DNA from: Ursus arctos
Lineage: Eukaryota; Chordata; Mammalia; Carnivora; Ursidae
NCBI RefSeq assembly: GCF_023065955.2
Contig: NW_026622874.1
Coordinates: 30,641,772-30,705,771, forward strand
DNA: 64,000 bases
Direction: 5' to 3'
In this document: positions 10,950 to 22,878 of the stretch, piece after piece
How positions within the stretch are numbered: the stretch's first letter is position 1
How the letters are laid out: the number at the start of each line of letters is the position of its first letter
The notes under the pieces: generated by a model
Told to the model about the DNA's origin: nothing
The model's database searches: none
The model's input: the letters and a program-made list of their open reading frames with translations, nothing else
Translations under genes and position numbers: made by a program

Positions 10950-12218
10950 CTAAGTGATTTTTACCTGATTGAGAGTTTAAAATAATAGTCATTAAGATGC
11001 TCACCAAAGCCAGGAGAGTAATGTGTGAACAAAGTGAGAATTTCAACAAAGAGCTTAATAATATATCAACAGAACTGAAAATATAATAGAGGGGTTCAAA
11101 AGCAGACTAGGTCAAGTGGAATAAATAATCAGCAAACTCAGAGACAGGTCAGTGGAATTTATCCAATCAGAGTAGAAAATGAAAAAAGAATGGAAAGAAT
11201 AAAGATGGTTTAAGGGACTTATGGATACCATTAAGCAGCCAAAGTACATATTACAGGGGTCTCAGAAGAAAAAGAGAGACTGAAAGGGGAAGAAAGTTTA
11301 GTCAAAAAAATAATGGCCAAAAGCTTCCCTAACCCGGAGAAAGAAACAGGCATCTAGATCTAGGAAGCATAAGAAGTAGCAAATAAGAAATCTAAAGAGA
11401 CCCACACAGAGACAGATTATAATTAAATTGTCAAAAGTTAAAGACAAGGAGAGACTCTTAAATCAGCATAAGAAAAACAATTTGTTACATACAAGGGAAC
11501 CCTCATAAGACTATCAGCAAATTTTTCAGCAGAAACTTTACAGGCCAGAAGGCAGTGGCACAATGTAATTAAAATGCTTAAAGAAAAACATAGCCAACCA
11601 AAAACACTCTACCTGGCAGAGTTGTCCTTCAGAATGAAGGAGAGAAAATAAGTTTTTCAAACAAAAGCTGAAGGAGTTCATCACCACTAAACCAGCCTTA
11701 TAATAAATGTTAAAGGGATTTTTAAGCTAAAACAAAAGGATGCTAATTAGTAATAGGAAAACATATAAAAGTCACTGGAAATGGTAAATATATAAATTCA
11801 GAACACTCTAATGTTGTAATGGTGGTGGCAAATAATTTATAAATCTAATATAAAGGTTAAAAGAAAAAGTACTAAAAATAACAACTACAAAAATGTGTTA
11901 TAGACACACAATGTAAAAGATGTAAATTGTAACATCAAAAACAGAACAGGGAGGTGTAAAAATGTTGAGCTTCTGCATGCAATAGAAGTTATCAGCTTAA
12001 AATAGACTGTTATGTTTTATGTAAGCATCATAGTAATCACAAAGCAAAAACATAAAGCAGATACACAAAAGATAAAGGAATCAAAGCATACCACTACAGA
12101 AAATTATCATATCGCAAATAAAGGGAGTAAGAGAGAAACAAAGGAATAAAACACAGCTAGAAAGAATTAACAAAATAGAAACAGTAAGTCCATACCTACA
12201 AATAATTACTATAAATGT

Positions 12219-12307
12219 TTTATGGAAGTGTGGAATGACTATATTGTACACCTGAAAATAATATTACACTGGATGTTAACTGGAATTTAAATAAAAACTT
12301 TTTTAGA
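12219..12307 (+). mobile_element. short L1 3'-end insertion
   Basis: About 90 bases containing atattgtacacctgaaaata and a diverged tail, typical of another L1 3' terminus, interrupt the older L1 exactly at its ORF2 start. The host motif aaatgt occurs on both sides (about 12213-12218 and 12308-12313). Confidence 0.65.
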
Positions 12308-12989
12308 AAATGTAAACGGACTATATTCTCCAATCAAAAGACAGATAAATTTGTATACCAGTGTTTACTGCAATATTATTCACAATAGGCAAAAGGTGGA
12401 AACTACCCAAATATCTGTCAATGGGTGAATGGATAAACAAAATGAGATATACATAGGATGAAACAGTATTCAGCCTTTAAAAGACAAAAAATTCTAATAT
12501 ACGCTACAACACTACAACACGGATGAATCATAAAGACATTATGCTAAGTGAAATAGTCAGAAGGAAAAAAATTACATGATTCCACTTATATGTGGTACCT
12601 ACAATCATCAAATTCATAAAGAAAGTACAATAGTGGTTTCTGGGGGCCGGGGGAAGGAGGTAATATGAAGTTATTACTTAATAGGTTTAGAGTTTCTGCT
12701 TGGGATGATTAAAATGTTCTGGAGATTGATGGTGGTAAGGGCTGCACAACATTGTGAATAAATTTAATGCCTCTAAATTGTACATTTAAAAACAGTTAAA
12801 ACAATAAATTTTATGTCATGTATAATTTATCACAATGAAAGAATTATTAGGCCTGTCTCACAGACAGATATACAGAATAATGAATACATGTAATTTTCAT
12901 ACACAAGTGGACCATAATCAAAAGTGAATACAAACTAAGCCAGCAAAGGAAGACAGATACAGTCTAAGAAGTTATCATGAAGGCCATGC

Positions 12990-14530
12990 TCACCAACAAC
13001 GGAATAAAATAAATCAGCAACAACAAAAATTCGTAAAACTTAACACACCAGTAAAATTTTTTAAAATTTCATTGATGTAAACCAAAAACTTTTATTGAAG
13101 GAATAGTAAAATGAATAAATGTTGGCAAGTATGATTAAGAAAACAAGGCCAAATAAACGATAAGAGGTAATAATATACAGAAGATTTAAAACTCTTTGGA
13201 GATTATATAGCAATATATTTGATAATGTAGCTGAGAAACATAAAGTATCTAGAAAATATAAATTACCCAAAATTCTCACAGAAAAAGTAGATGGCCTGAA
13301 AAAGCATAACCACAGAAGAACTGAAAGAGTGGTCAAAACTCTATGCTCAAAGAAAAATTGCCCAGATGATCTTAATGAGCAAGTTCTACCAGATGGCCAA
13401 GGAACAGACAATTTCCATGGGAACTGTTTCAGAGGATTAAAAAACCATGGGAAGCTTCCACTGATTTCATGATGCTAGTATAACCCTGATACTAAAGTGA
13501 TAAAAAGCCAACATAGGGAAAGAAAACCATAAGTTGATCTTTCTTCTGCACATTACCTTAAAAATTCTAAATTAAATAGCTGTAAATCGAGTATAGGAAT
13601 GATTAAAAGAATTCTCTCAATCAAGTAAAATTCATCCCAGGAATGGGAGGAGAATTCAGTATTGAAAATATTAGAAATTCATGTAACTCATGAGATTAAA
13701 TAAAGGAGATTAATCTTCTGATCACTCAATAGATGCCAATAAAAGGTAAAATTGCACACTCATTCATGATTTAAAAAAAAACTAGTAAAAGAAAGGAGTA
13801 AGCTTCTTTAGGTTGATAAAGATAATATGTCAAAACCCAGAGTAAGTATTCCCACTAGCTTCAAGAAAAAGACATTTTCTCCTCTACCACTCAAAATCAT
13901 ACTCAAAGACCCAGTCAATACAACAAGACAATTGAATGCAGCGAGGGTTAAATCTGTTGCGAAGGACAAAACTGTCATCATTTGTAGATGATATGACCAT
14001 CAATCTAGAAAATTCACAAGCAACAACTGACAAATTACTAGAGCTAATGAAAGGTTTAAACAGGATAGATGCAAAATGATCAGCTCAAAATAAAAATCAG
14101 CATCTTTCCTATGCAAAAGTAATAATCCACAAAAAAGTGTCCAAGACTTGTAAGGAGAAATGATAAATCATTATGTAATAACATGAGGGAAGACTCGAAT
14201 ACATAACTATTCATGATTAGAAAGACAGCATCACAGACATACTAACTCAACCCAAATTAAGCTACAATTTAATGCAAATCTAACAAATTCCAGTATAAAT
14301 ACCAAATTCCAATGTAATTTGGAAAAAGAGCCAAAAGAGGCATGGGACTTTCCATATCAGGAATCAAGACATACTATAGAACTCTAGTATTTAAAATAGG
14401 AAGAATCAAGTAGATCGATACAACAGAACAGAGCCTAAAAATGAACTTATGTATATTTGGATATTTACTATATATTAAAGATGATCTTTCAAATCAGTAA
14501 GGAAAGTATGGACCACTGAATAAAGCAGTT
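12990..14530 (+). mobile_element. ancient L1 ORF2 sequence, heavily decayed
   Basis: It is recognised mainly at 13970-14080, where the frame reads a degraded Phe-Val-Asp-Asp-Met-Thr reverse-transcriptase motif followed by a Leu-Glu-Asn-Ser segment, and at 14240-14400, where a Gln-Leu-x-Ala-Asn-like RT-thumb region and an atgggactttccatatcagg block follow. 12841-13600 is more weakly L1-like. No intact frame remains. Confidence 0.6.
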
Positions 14531-14536
14531 TGAAGA

Positions 14537-14640
14537 TATAAAAACCATTCTTAGTTGCAGGCCATACAGAAACAGGCAGTAGACCAGATTTGGCCCATGG
14601 GCCATAGTTTGCCAACTCCTACTCTATTCTATTCTTGGTA
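14537..14640 (-). mobile_element. terminal fragment of a hAT-Charlie-type DNA transposon
   Basis: It ends with tttggcccatgggccatagtttgccaa, the reverse complement of a well-known mammalian hAT terminus (ggcaaactatggcccatggg form). Only one end is recognisable. The subfamily name is uncertain. Confidence 0.6.
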
Positions 14641-15095
14641 TCTGTCCTAAAGAAATACTTACACATATGTACAAGGAGGCATATCTAGGCGTCTCCACAG
14701 CAGCTGCATTTGCAAAAGAATAAATTAGAAGTAACCTAAAATTTCAACAACAGAAGAATGGCTAAATACATTATATATCCATACCACGTCCAATTATGCA
14801 GATCTACATACACTAATATAGAAACATCTTCAAAACATGCCATGAGGAGGAAAAAAGCACAAATTTTAGAATATTTATATATTTATTGTAACACACACAG
14901 TAGTAAAGGTATGTATGGAAGGCTATACTCCAATCTGACAACGATGGTTACCTCTCATGGAAGAAGAAAGACAGCAAAGTGTGTTTGTTGGGGTGGGGAG
15001 TGGGGTGGCTGTCTTAGAGGACTCCAGTTTTATCTGTATTTTTTTCAAGAGCATATGGTCATGAATGACTTCATAAATTAAAAAAGTATAAAAGA
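14641..15095 (+). mobile_element. old L1 (L1ME/HAL1-like) 3' end
   Basis: A Cys-rich ORF2 end is not retained, but the order of cacagcagctgcatttgcaa, agaatggctaaatacattat, a gatggttacctctcatgg segment and a closing T-rich then A-rich stretch fits an L1ME-type 3' end. Diverged. Confidence 0.55.
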
Positions 15096-16879
15096 ATAAA
15101 AGAAGGAAATCTAGGAATCTTTTCACTTAATGACCTAAGACCTTGGCTATCTCCTCTAAGTAAGGAGTCAAGGCATACAGGTGGGAAGATAGAAGCTAGA
15201 TGACCATCACACCCAAGTTATGACTGTTCATGGCACTGGGGACCTCCTCTCCAGGTAGTACTGAGGTCCTGTGAGACTATTAAATAAGCCTAAAATGTGA
15301 CAGATGTGGCCGCAGCTATAATCTGTTCAAACACAAAAACAACAGCTTAGAGCAAGTCCTGCTTTTAAGCAAATTTGATATTTAAAAATTTAAAAATCTA
15401 AAACTGACAAACAGGTAAAGCATTCCAAAATAATTCAGCCAATAGCAGAGAAAACTGTTCTGTGACATCCAGTTAAACACAGTAGATATCTCTGCTCCCT
15501 TCAAAACCCCCTTAAAAAGCAAACGTTTGTTGGAAAAGTTATAAATCTACAGGCAAGGAATGGAATAGAAGTGAAAAGCAAGTGAGCAAAATCAACCCAT
15601 TTTTATAAGACAGAGAGCAGATGGAGGAATTAGCAGGACTGAGACACATGGATAGTAGATATCAAAGACAGGAGTCATTCATACACCAGATAGATCCCCA
15701 GAAGGCCTAGCCATTACAGGCACCATATACCACAGATGGCAACAGTAAACTACGGAGAAAGAAAACAGGAAGGTTGGTTAAAAACCTGGGTAATGGGCAT
15801 ACAGACTCTGGGGCTTCCCTCTTCTCTGCCCCTAACCCCCCATGATGAATGAGGTGATAACAAGGTTCTTTAAATCAATAAACTGCATTAGAGTCACTCT
15901 AAACTCACGGCCAACAGGCACAGTGGCATTTCAGAATACCAAAGATAGTTTCATTAAGGTTCCAGAGAGAAAAACAGATGACATACAAAGAATCAAAAAC
16001 CAAAATGGCATTTCTCAACAGTAAAACTAAAAACGAGAAGACAAATTACATCTTCAAAATTTGCAGGAGAAATTACCTTTCAACCTTAAAATTCAGTGCT
16101 CCGATAATCAAAGGTGAGGGTATAATCAAGAGAGTTTGGGAAATACAGGGTCTCAAAAAACATGTATCACCCACGGTGCTTTTCTAAGGCAGCTACTGAA
16201 GGATGTGCTCCCCCAAATCGAAGGGAGGGGAGAAAACAAGGAGTTCTAGGGCCCACGACACAGGAATTCAGCCCAGGAGAGAAGAGGAGGGAAATGTCAG
16301 GATATCAGCTGTACCGCCTATCTGAAGGGAAACGATCCAGATGGGACGGGAGGAGGGAAGGGCTTCAGGAGAGGTTCTCCAGGAAAAGAAGAGAGCTGAC
16401 AGATTTCCAAACACATCTGACTACCCGGAAAATACTATTCTGAGGGATTTCTCAATTTCACTGGGGAGTTTGGAAAGAAGTGGTGATAGTAAACTCCTAA
16501 TCAAACAAAAAGAGGCAAGGTTATTCTTAATCTGAGATGGGGAAAGAGATGACTAAAAAGGAAATTCAGCGATAGCATATTAACTGGCTTGGCAGTGAGC
16601 CACACTGAACATCGTGGTAAGAATGTACACAGCAAGTGTTGACTTAGCCAAAAATAGAGACGCTATTCTATTAGAAGTTGGGAGGACGTTTCAGATGCAA
16701 AAACCTCAGGTAGAAAGCAGTTAACACTTATAATTCATAAGTGAAGAAATACGAGAATAGACTTTAGAAAGGCAGAAGTAGATGTAGAAACAACTAAGAG
16801 AATTAGAAGTTGTTGCTGATGAGGACAAGGACGTATGTGCAGGAGGAATGGAGACCAAAGATTCATTTATCTCAAGAAA
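15096..16879. other. unique intron sequence, nothing recognised
   Basis: A/T-rich, with no repeat family recognised and no gene. The open frames in 15842-16535 are purine-rich chance frames. Confidence 0.5.
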
Positions 16880-17035
16880 GCCTTGCAGTACGATTTGACT
16901 TCTGACCCATGAACACATATTTCTTAAACTTCCTGGGTTTCCATTCATTTCCACTGCAAAACAGGGATAATGCTAGTACTTACCTATAAAGCTACTATTG
17001 AAACCACATGACGTAATTGGGTAAAAATGCTTTTG
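16880..17035 (+). mobile_element. MIR fragment
   Basis: It resembles the MIR core: tttccactgcaaaacaggga, then a taatgctagtacttacctat stretch. Diverged. Confidence 0.5.
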
Positions 17036-17374
17036 TGAGCATTCCCATTTCACTCGGACCAATTTTTCCATAGACAGGTTGAGTGAAGCCACAACTAAAA
17101 CCTAAGTTGTCCAACAACTGAGGGCTGGAATGTCAATTAATCTAATGCCAAATGGTTTGGCCATAGCTTGCTCGTCTCAAATTGCAATTCTTTGTTATTC
17201 CTGAGAAACCCCATTTTTGCTGGTTAAAAAAAAAAAATCTAATGCCAAATGTACACAAGCAGCAAGGAGAAATTAAGTGAATGAATAAGTGTATAAGGTC
17301 TATCAAAGCAGATGTCTCTTATCTGGTATCAAGGATGCTTAGAATAAATTATGTATACCTGAATTTGACTCCCT

Positions 17375-17540
17375 TTCTAACTGAACTAACCGTGTGTTCC
17401 TACACAAATCACACACCTTCCCAGCCTGTAGGTTTCCTCATCTACAAAACTGAAGATAAGGAACACCTACCCTGCATGGTGGTTGTGATGCTTACATAAA
17501 ATAAACGGGAAAGATCCTTGTGCAGGATCTGGTACAGTTT
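17375..17540 (+). mobile_element. MIR fragment
   Basis: A ttcctcatctacaaaactga core, followed by the taccctgcatggtggttgtg and cttgtgcaggatctggtaca portions, matches MIR in order. Confidence 0.65.
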
Positions 17541-18276
17541 ATTTCCTGGCAAAGGGTGGCGGCTACAACGGCCCCAGGAGAGTCTGGTCCTTCCATTTCC
17601 AACATGAATCAAGCATCCACGGTCAGCTAAGCGAAGCGTCCTGAGGGTGGATCCATCCTGTACCCTTTACTCTCAACAACCTTTAATCAGATAACAGTAC
17701 ATATGCACTGTAGAAAAGGCTGAAAATGTAAATGAGTAAAACCAAGAGAATAAGTATCACCAAGAATCCTGTTAGTAAAAAGCTAACCACCATTAATGTT
17801 GGAGTGTGTAAACTTCTATGCATTTCTCTATGTTTGCTATGTACCTTTAAATAAAAATAAATGTTTGTTATATCTGTTATTCTTTATTCCTTTCCATCTT
17901 TCTTCACAGTGGAATGATTTGAAAATCATTACTTTTAATGGTGGCCTAGTCAATTTGATAGATGTCCTGAACCTTTTATATGAGACACTTTCCTGCCACC
18001 CCTCGGGGGATGGACAGTGGCCATTCCAGCTCTTACTCCAGCCTACTGGAGAGACTCTAGGGTGCAGACCAGAGGAAAAAGCAGAAGCCCCCTTAAATTG
18101 TGTTTCAATACATTCTGGCAATCACAGTACATTGATACCAACTCAGCTCATCTCAAATGAGGCCAGCAGCTGCTCCATAGGCTTTTTAAAGCAGTGTTTA
18201 TTTCTAGGTCTTGGGAGGAATGTGAGATATTTTGGAAGTCCTGAACATCTCTGACTCCTCAGAGCTTTATAAAATG

Positions 18277-18277
<1 letters not shown>
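17541..18277. other. unique intron sequence
   Basis: No repeat or gene was recognised. The open frame at 17796-18254 is not like any family I know. Confidence 0.5.
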
Positions 18278-18312
<35 letters not shown>

Positions 18313-18385
18313 TATATATATGTATGCACATATATATGTATGTATACATACATATACACACACATATATTACATATATGTGCTAT
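18278..18385. repeat. (CA)n microsatellite followed by TATG/CATA alternating tract
   Basis: About 15 CA units (18278-18308) run into roughly 75 bases of alternating purine-pyrimidine with several self-complementary blocks such as atatatgtatgtatacata. Confidence 0.95.
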
Positions 18386-19514
18386 GCAATTACAGCACAT
18401 ATACAGAATATTAATTGCACATAAAGCTTAAGTATACATTGTAAATAAATACATATTGTAGAAATATATCACACAAAGTACATGCATATTATTCTTTGGG
18501 AAAAGGGGGCTAATTTCATCCTTCTATTGATAATAGAAACACTGGAAACTCACGCTTTGCTACCTTCAGAGAGTAATGGGTTTTCTGGAGACCCGGATTT
18601 GGAAAGACACAACCAAAGCTTCAGCACGTACACAGTAAGATTTTGCTTTTCCCTAAGCTCATCCACAGAGAGCTGCTGGGCGCTAGGCTGCGACTAGAGT
18701 AAGCAGCACTTATCCGTGCTGTAGATGCGGGCACTGAGGACTCGCAAGTAATGAATCTAAACCCGCGAGCCACCTGAAAAAGCCTATTTCAACAATTGAC
18801 ATTCAAGTGATAGATCTCATCTTTGGCTTAGTATTCTTTCCCGAGGTTACAATCCCCAAGGCCGGGAGACTGTGCTGTGCGCTTGACAGGAACGACAGAA
18901 GCGCCATGGCAGCAGTGATGATGAGAGGACGACCCCACCCTGCTCAGGCCTAACCTGACAGGGACAGGAAGGCCACAGAAGTCCGAGAGCGGGCCAGACC
19001 TGGGGAGCTCACCAGGCCATGCAGAACTGGAAATTGGCTCTAGTTCAAAGCCTTCTCTCCGCCAGAGAGCAGACTCAGTAATGGAAGGTTAAAAAGAACG
19101 TGTGAAAATGCTTCTGCCGTGCTAAACATATTTGACTAAGAGGTAGAATTCTTTGCCACATTCCACCTCCTAGACCAGAGGGGTTAAGGCTTAGGTTCAG
19201 ATTCCCACAGAGAAGAAAATGTGTAAGCAGTGAATTGTGCAGTGTGCTTCCTGCATCGTTAATGACCCTTCGGAGCGGGAGACAATGGAGGGGGCACCCA
19301 CAGGTCGCCATCCACCAAGGAACACACTGTTCATAACAACACACATTGCCTTTTCCAGACGGAGAGGCCTGGGTGAGTGCTAACAAGCGGGCACAACAGG
19401 CTAATTTGACGTGTGGGATTAATACGTTAATTTAATGCTCTCCTGTTTGGTTAAGTGGTTTGCATTTCTATATTTCTAAGTTTGGCATTCAAACACCTTT
19501 ATAGGGGAAACCAT
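18386..19514. other. unique intron sequence
   Basis: No gene or repeat was recognised. The A/T-rich block near 19385-19500 has several TTAAT/ATTAA motifs and is noted as a possible conserved element under findings. Confidence 0.45.
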
Positions 19515-20265
19515 TTGGCTTCTCTAGCTTCCTTTCCTCCGTTCTCCTGAGTCATAACCCCTGGGCTGCCATGTCTGCCTCCTCACCTCCATGGCAACCC
19601 TATTCCTGACTTCAGGCTGTATGTGTGCTAGTCTCCTGACCTGGAATGCCTGTCTTCTCTCTGCTGACCTATCCAAGCCCCACTCTTCATTCTTCAGAGT
19701 CCTACTCAAGTTCCAGCTCTTTAAATAAACCATTCTTAAAAGCTTAGCTCACACTGACCGTCACCCCTCACAAACACCAGCTGCCTCTGTCACTCATTCT
19801 GGTCTCTCTGCACATAACGCCTTACGCTGGTTCTCAACTATCTGCACATGTCTTGCATCTCCAGCTGGACCATGACCTCCTACAGCACAAGGAAGATGTC
19901 TCCCAGCTCCCTCCTCCCACTGTTAGCACCCTGGCCTGAAGACATAACCAGTCTTTAACCTCACCTTACTTTACCCCTTAATGGCATCACCACCACTGAC
20001 CACCCCCTCCATGAAATACCCTCTTTTTCTTGGTTTCAGTGAAATCACCCTCTAGATTTGCCTCCCCCTTGTGGCCCCTTCTCCTCCACCCAACTTTCCA
20101 ACGTTGGTGTTCCGCAGGTTCGGTCCTGGGCTGCCACTTTTTCTCCTCTTTCTGCACTCTCTCTGGAAGGTCTCAAACACTTCCAAGGCTCCAAAATACC
20201 AACTCTATGCTCCCAAATGTCTATCTCTAGCCTGGACCTTTCTTCTGAGCAATGCCTGGGAATGC
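19515..20265 (+). mobile_element. L2 LINE fragments (two pieces out of order)
   Basis: 19515-19895 resembles the L2 3' region, with a cctgacctggaatgcctgtc block and an agagtcctactcaagttcca block. 19900-20265 resembles the upstream ORF2 part, including aacgttggtgttccgcaggt (the conserved QGSVLGP-like motif of the reverse transcriptase) and a ccaaaataccaactctatgc block. The upstream part lies after the downstream part, so these are probably two separate L2 fragments. Confidence 0.65.
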
Positions 20266-20801
20266 TAGGCCAATCAGTATTTATGATGTTTATGAAGACA
20301 AGACTGTTTTTTAATATAGATCACTTAGCTCTTCCTAGAGAAAAGCTCTCATTCCATGGCTTTATTGCCTCTTTATTCCAAAGCAGAAACTGCAAAGATG
20401 ATTAACCTGATAGGCCCCATAAAATACCTTGTTCTTGTAGAGAACTGACTCACAATAGACTCTACCACTATACAATGATAGATAGTACACTATAGGCATT
20501 GATGCACTGAAAGAGATGAGAAGAAAAAAAGAAATTAGGAGGACCATGTCTCTTCCTCAGAGTTCTCCAGGGTTCTGCAATGTGTCTGCCACATTGGGCA
20601 CTGAAAATGTTTTTTTCCCTAAATGAGCAAATTAAGGAGTGAAGAACCAGACTGATCCTGCCTAAGCGGTCAAGTCTAGGAAGGCTTCCAGTCTTGAGAA
20701 AATGGCTTATCTACAATAAGTACTTGATCTCCACTTGCTGCATCAAGCCAAGCAGTAGAGAAACAGAAGATCATGAGTCTGTCAAATAGAAATACTCTTC
20801 T
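20266..20801. other. unique intron sequence
   Basis: Nothing was recognised. It provides the insertion site for the next L1. Confidence 0.45.
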
Positions 20802-20819
20802 TAGACTAGTTTGCTTTTT

Positions 20820-22078
20820 TTTTATTATATTATGTTAGTCACCATACAGTACATCCCCGGTTTTTGATGTAAAGTTCGATGATTCATTAGTTGCGTATAA
20901 CACCCAGTGCACCATGCAATACGTGCCCTCCTTACTACCCATCACCAGCCTATCCCATTCCCCCACCCCCTCCCCTCTGTAGCCCACAGTTTGTTTCTCA
21001 GAGTCCACAGTCTCTCATGCTTCATTCCTCCTTCTGATTACCCCCCCTTTCTTTATCCCTTTCTTCTCCTACCGATCTTCCTAGTTACGTTCCATAGATG
21101 AGAGAAACCATATGATAATTCTTTCTCTACTTGACTTATTTCACTTAGCATTATCTCCTCTGAGATAATTCTTTCTGATAGCTGAATAATATTCCATTGT
21201 ATATATGGACCACAACTTCTTAATCCAGTCATCTGTTGAAGGGCATCTCGGCTCCTTCCACGATTTAGCTATTGTGGACAGAGCTGCTATGAACATTGGG
21301 GTGCATATGGCCCTTCTCTTCACTACGTCTGTATCTTTGGGGTAAACACCCAGTAGTGCAATGGCTGGGTCATAGGGTAGCTCAATTTTTAACTTTTTAA
21401 GGGACCTCCACACTGTTTTCCAGAGTGGCTGTACCAACTTGCATTCCCACCAACAATGTAGGAGGGATCCCCCTTCTCCACATCCTCTCCAACAATTGTT
21501 GTCTCTTGCCTTGTCAATTTTTGCCATTCTAACTGGCGTAAGGTGGTATCTTAGTGTGGTTTTGATTTGAATTTCCCTGATGGCTAATGATTTTGAACAT
21601 TTTTTCATGTGTCTGTTACCCATTTGTATGTCTTCATTGGAAAAGTGTCTATTCATATCTTCTGCCCATTTTATGATTTGTTTATTTGTTTCTCGTGTAT
21701 TGAGTTTGAGAAGTTCTTTGTAGATCTTGGATACCAGTCTTTTATCTGTAGCATCATTTGCAAATATATTCTCCCATTCTGTGGGCTGCCTCTTTTTTTT
21801 TTTTTTTGACTTTTCCTTGGCTGTGCAGAAGCTTTTTATCTTGATGAAGTCCCACAAGTTCATTTTATCTTTTGTTTCTCTTGCCTTTGGAGATGTGTCA
21901 TGAAAAAGGTTGCTGTGGCTTATGTCGTAGAGGTTGCTGCCTTTGCTCTCCTCTAGGATTTTGATGGATTCCTGTCTCACATCGAGATCTTTCATCCATT
22001 TAGAGTTTATCTTTGTGTATGGTGTGAGAGAGTGGTCAAGTTTCATTCTTTTGCATGTAGCTGTCCAATTTTCCCAGC
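20820..22078 (-). mobile_element. young 5'-truncated L1 (about 1.26 kb) with 18-bp target-site duplication
   Basis: It runs on the minus strand from within ORF2 (22078) through the 3' UTR to a poly-A (poly-T on plus) at 20820. It is flanked by identical 18-base direct repeats at 20802-20819 and 22079-22096. It is in the same orientation as HHAT. An internal small deletion with filler lies near 21160-21170. Confidence 0.97.
21141..22046 (-). pseudogene. L1 ORF2p C-terminal fragment, open for 301 codons
   Basis: The frame reads the C-terminal part of L1 ORF2p, including the cysteine-histidine motif [18 protein letters not shown] and the segment [18 protein letters not shown]. It lacks the endonuclease and reverse-transcriptase domains because of 5' truncation. 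An oligo-A slip gives a KSKKKKK run. Near the end, after YYSAIRKN, the frame departs from the copy at 22268-22865 because of a local deletion/replacement, losing the usual ~40 C-terminal residues. The open frame reflects youth, not function. Confidence 0.9.
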
Positions 22079-22267
22079 TAGACTAGTTTGCTTTTTAATC
22101 CTTCAGTGAGTCAGGTGGGGCTGGTGTCACTGACCTCAAGTGAAAGTTTTTCTTATCAGGTCAACTGACATGTATATCCTGCTAACTAGTGGGTTAGGAT
22201 TCCAGAGAACTACGTAAGCATTAGTTGGATCATGTCAATCATTCTTAAAATTGAATGATCAATTTTA

Positions 22268-22865
22268 TTTTATTTTTTTTATTTTAATGTTTTTTTATTA
22301 TGTTAGTCACCATACAGTGCATCCCTGGTTTCTGATGTAAAGTCTGATGATTCATTAGTTGCATATAACACCCAGTGTACCAATACATGCCCTCCTTACT
22401 ACCCATCACCAGCCTATCCCATTCCCCCACCCCCCTCCCCTCTGAAGCCCTCAGTTTGTTTCTCAGAGTCCACAGTCTCTCATGCTTCATTCCCCCTTCT
22501 GATTACCCCCCTTTCTTTATCCCTTTCTTCCCCTACCGATCTTCCTAGTTCTTATGTTCCATAGATGAGAGAAATCATATGATAATTGTCTTTCTCTGCT
22601 TGACTTATTTCACTTAGCATTATCTCCTCCAGTGCCGTCCATGTTGCAGCAAATGTTGAGAACTCGTTCTTTCTGATAGCTGAGTAATATTCCATTGTAT
22701 ATATGGACCACAACTTCTTAATCCAGTCATCTGTTGAAGGGCATCTCGGTTCCTTCCACGATTTAGCTATTGTGGACAATGCTGCTATGAAATTGGGGTG
22801 CATATGGCCCTTCTCTTCACTACGTCTGTATCTTTAGGGGAAATACCCAGTAGTGCAATGGCTGG
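22268..22865 (-). mobile_element. young 5'-truncated L1 (about 0.6 kb) with 13-bp target-site duplication
   Basis: This is the same L1 family as 20820-22078. The frame at 22803-22552 reads an intact ORF2p C-terminus ending YHMISLIYGT, followed by the 3' UTR and an A-rich tail. The 13-base direct repeats atgatcaatttta lie at 22255-22267 and 22866-22878. Confidence 0.95.
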
Positions 22866-22878
22866 ATGATCAATTTTA

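Larger units (their letters stand above)
9350..12840 (+). mobile_element. ancient L1 spanning 5' UTR to 3' UTR but lacking most of ORF2
   Basis: 9350-10760 resembles the 5' UTR of an older mammalian L1 (L1MA/L1MB-like), including two diverged copies of an aagcagttc(t/c)taaggggta-like segment near 9740 and 10345. 10760-11750 is decayed ORF1, including aggggtctcagaagaa and acatacaagggaaccctcat. 11750-12200 is inter-ORF sequence. The first bases of ORF2 end near 12345. From there the sequence jumps to the 3' end of ORF2 and the 3' UTR, ending near 12840, so about 3 kb of ORF2 is missing. A SINEC (9865-10070) and a small L1 end (about 12219-12307) are inserted in it. The whole could instead be two separate L1 pieces meeting at 12345. 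Confidence 0.7.

Noticed and set aside
10669..11049. 126-codon minus-strand frame rich in Ser and Pro
   Set aside because: It is the translation of the polypurine microsatellite, not a protein.
13061..13411. 116-codon minus-strand frame
   Set aside because: It is antisense to decayed L1 ORF2; no independent evidence of coding.
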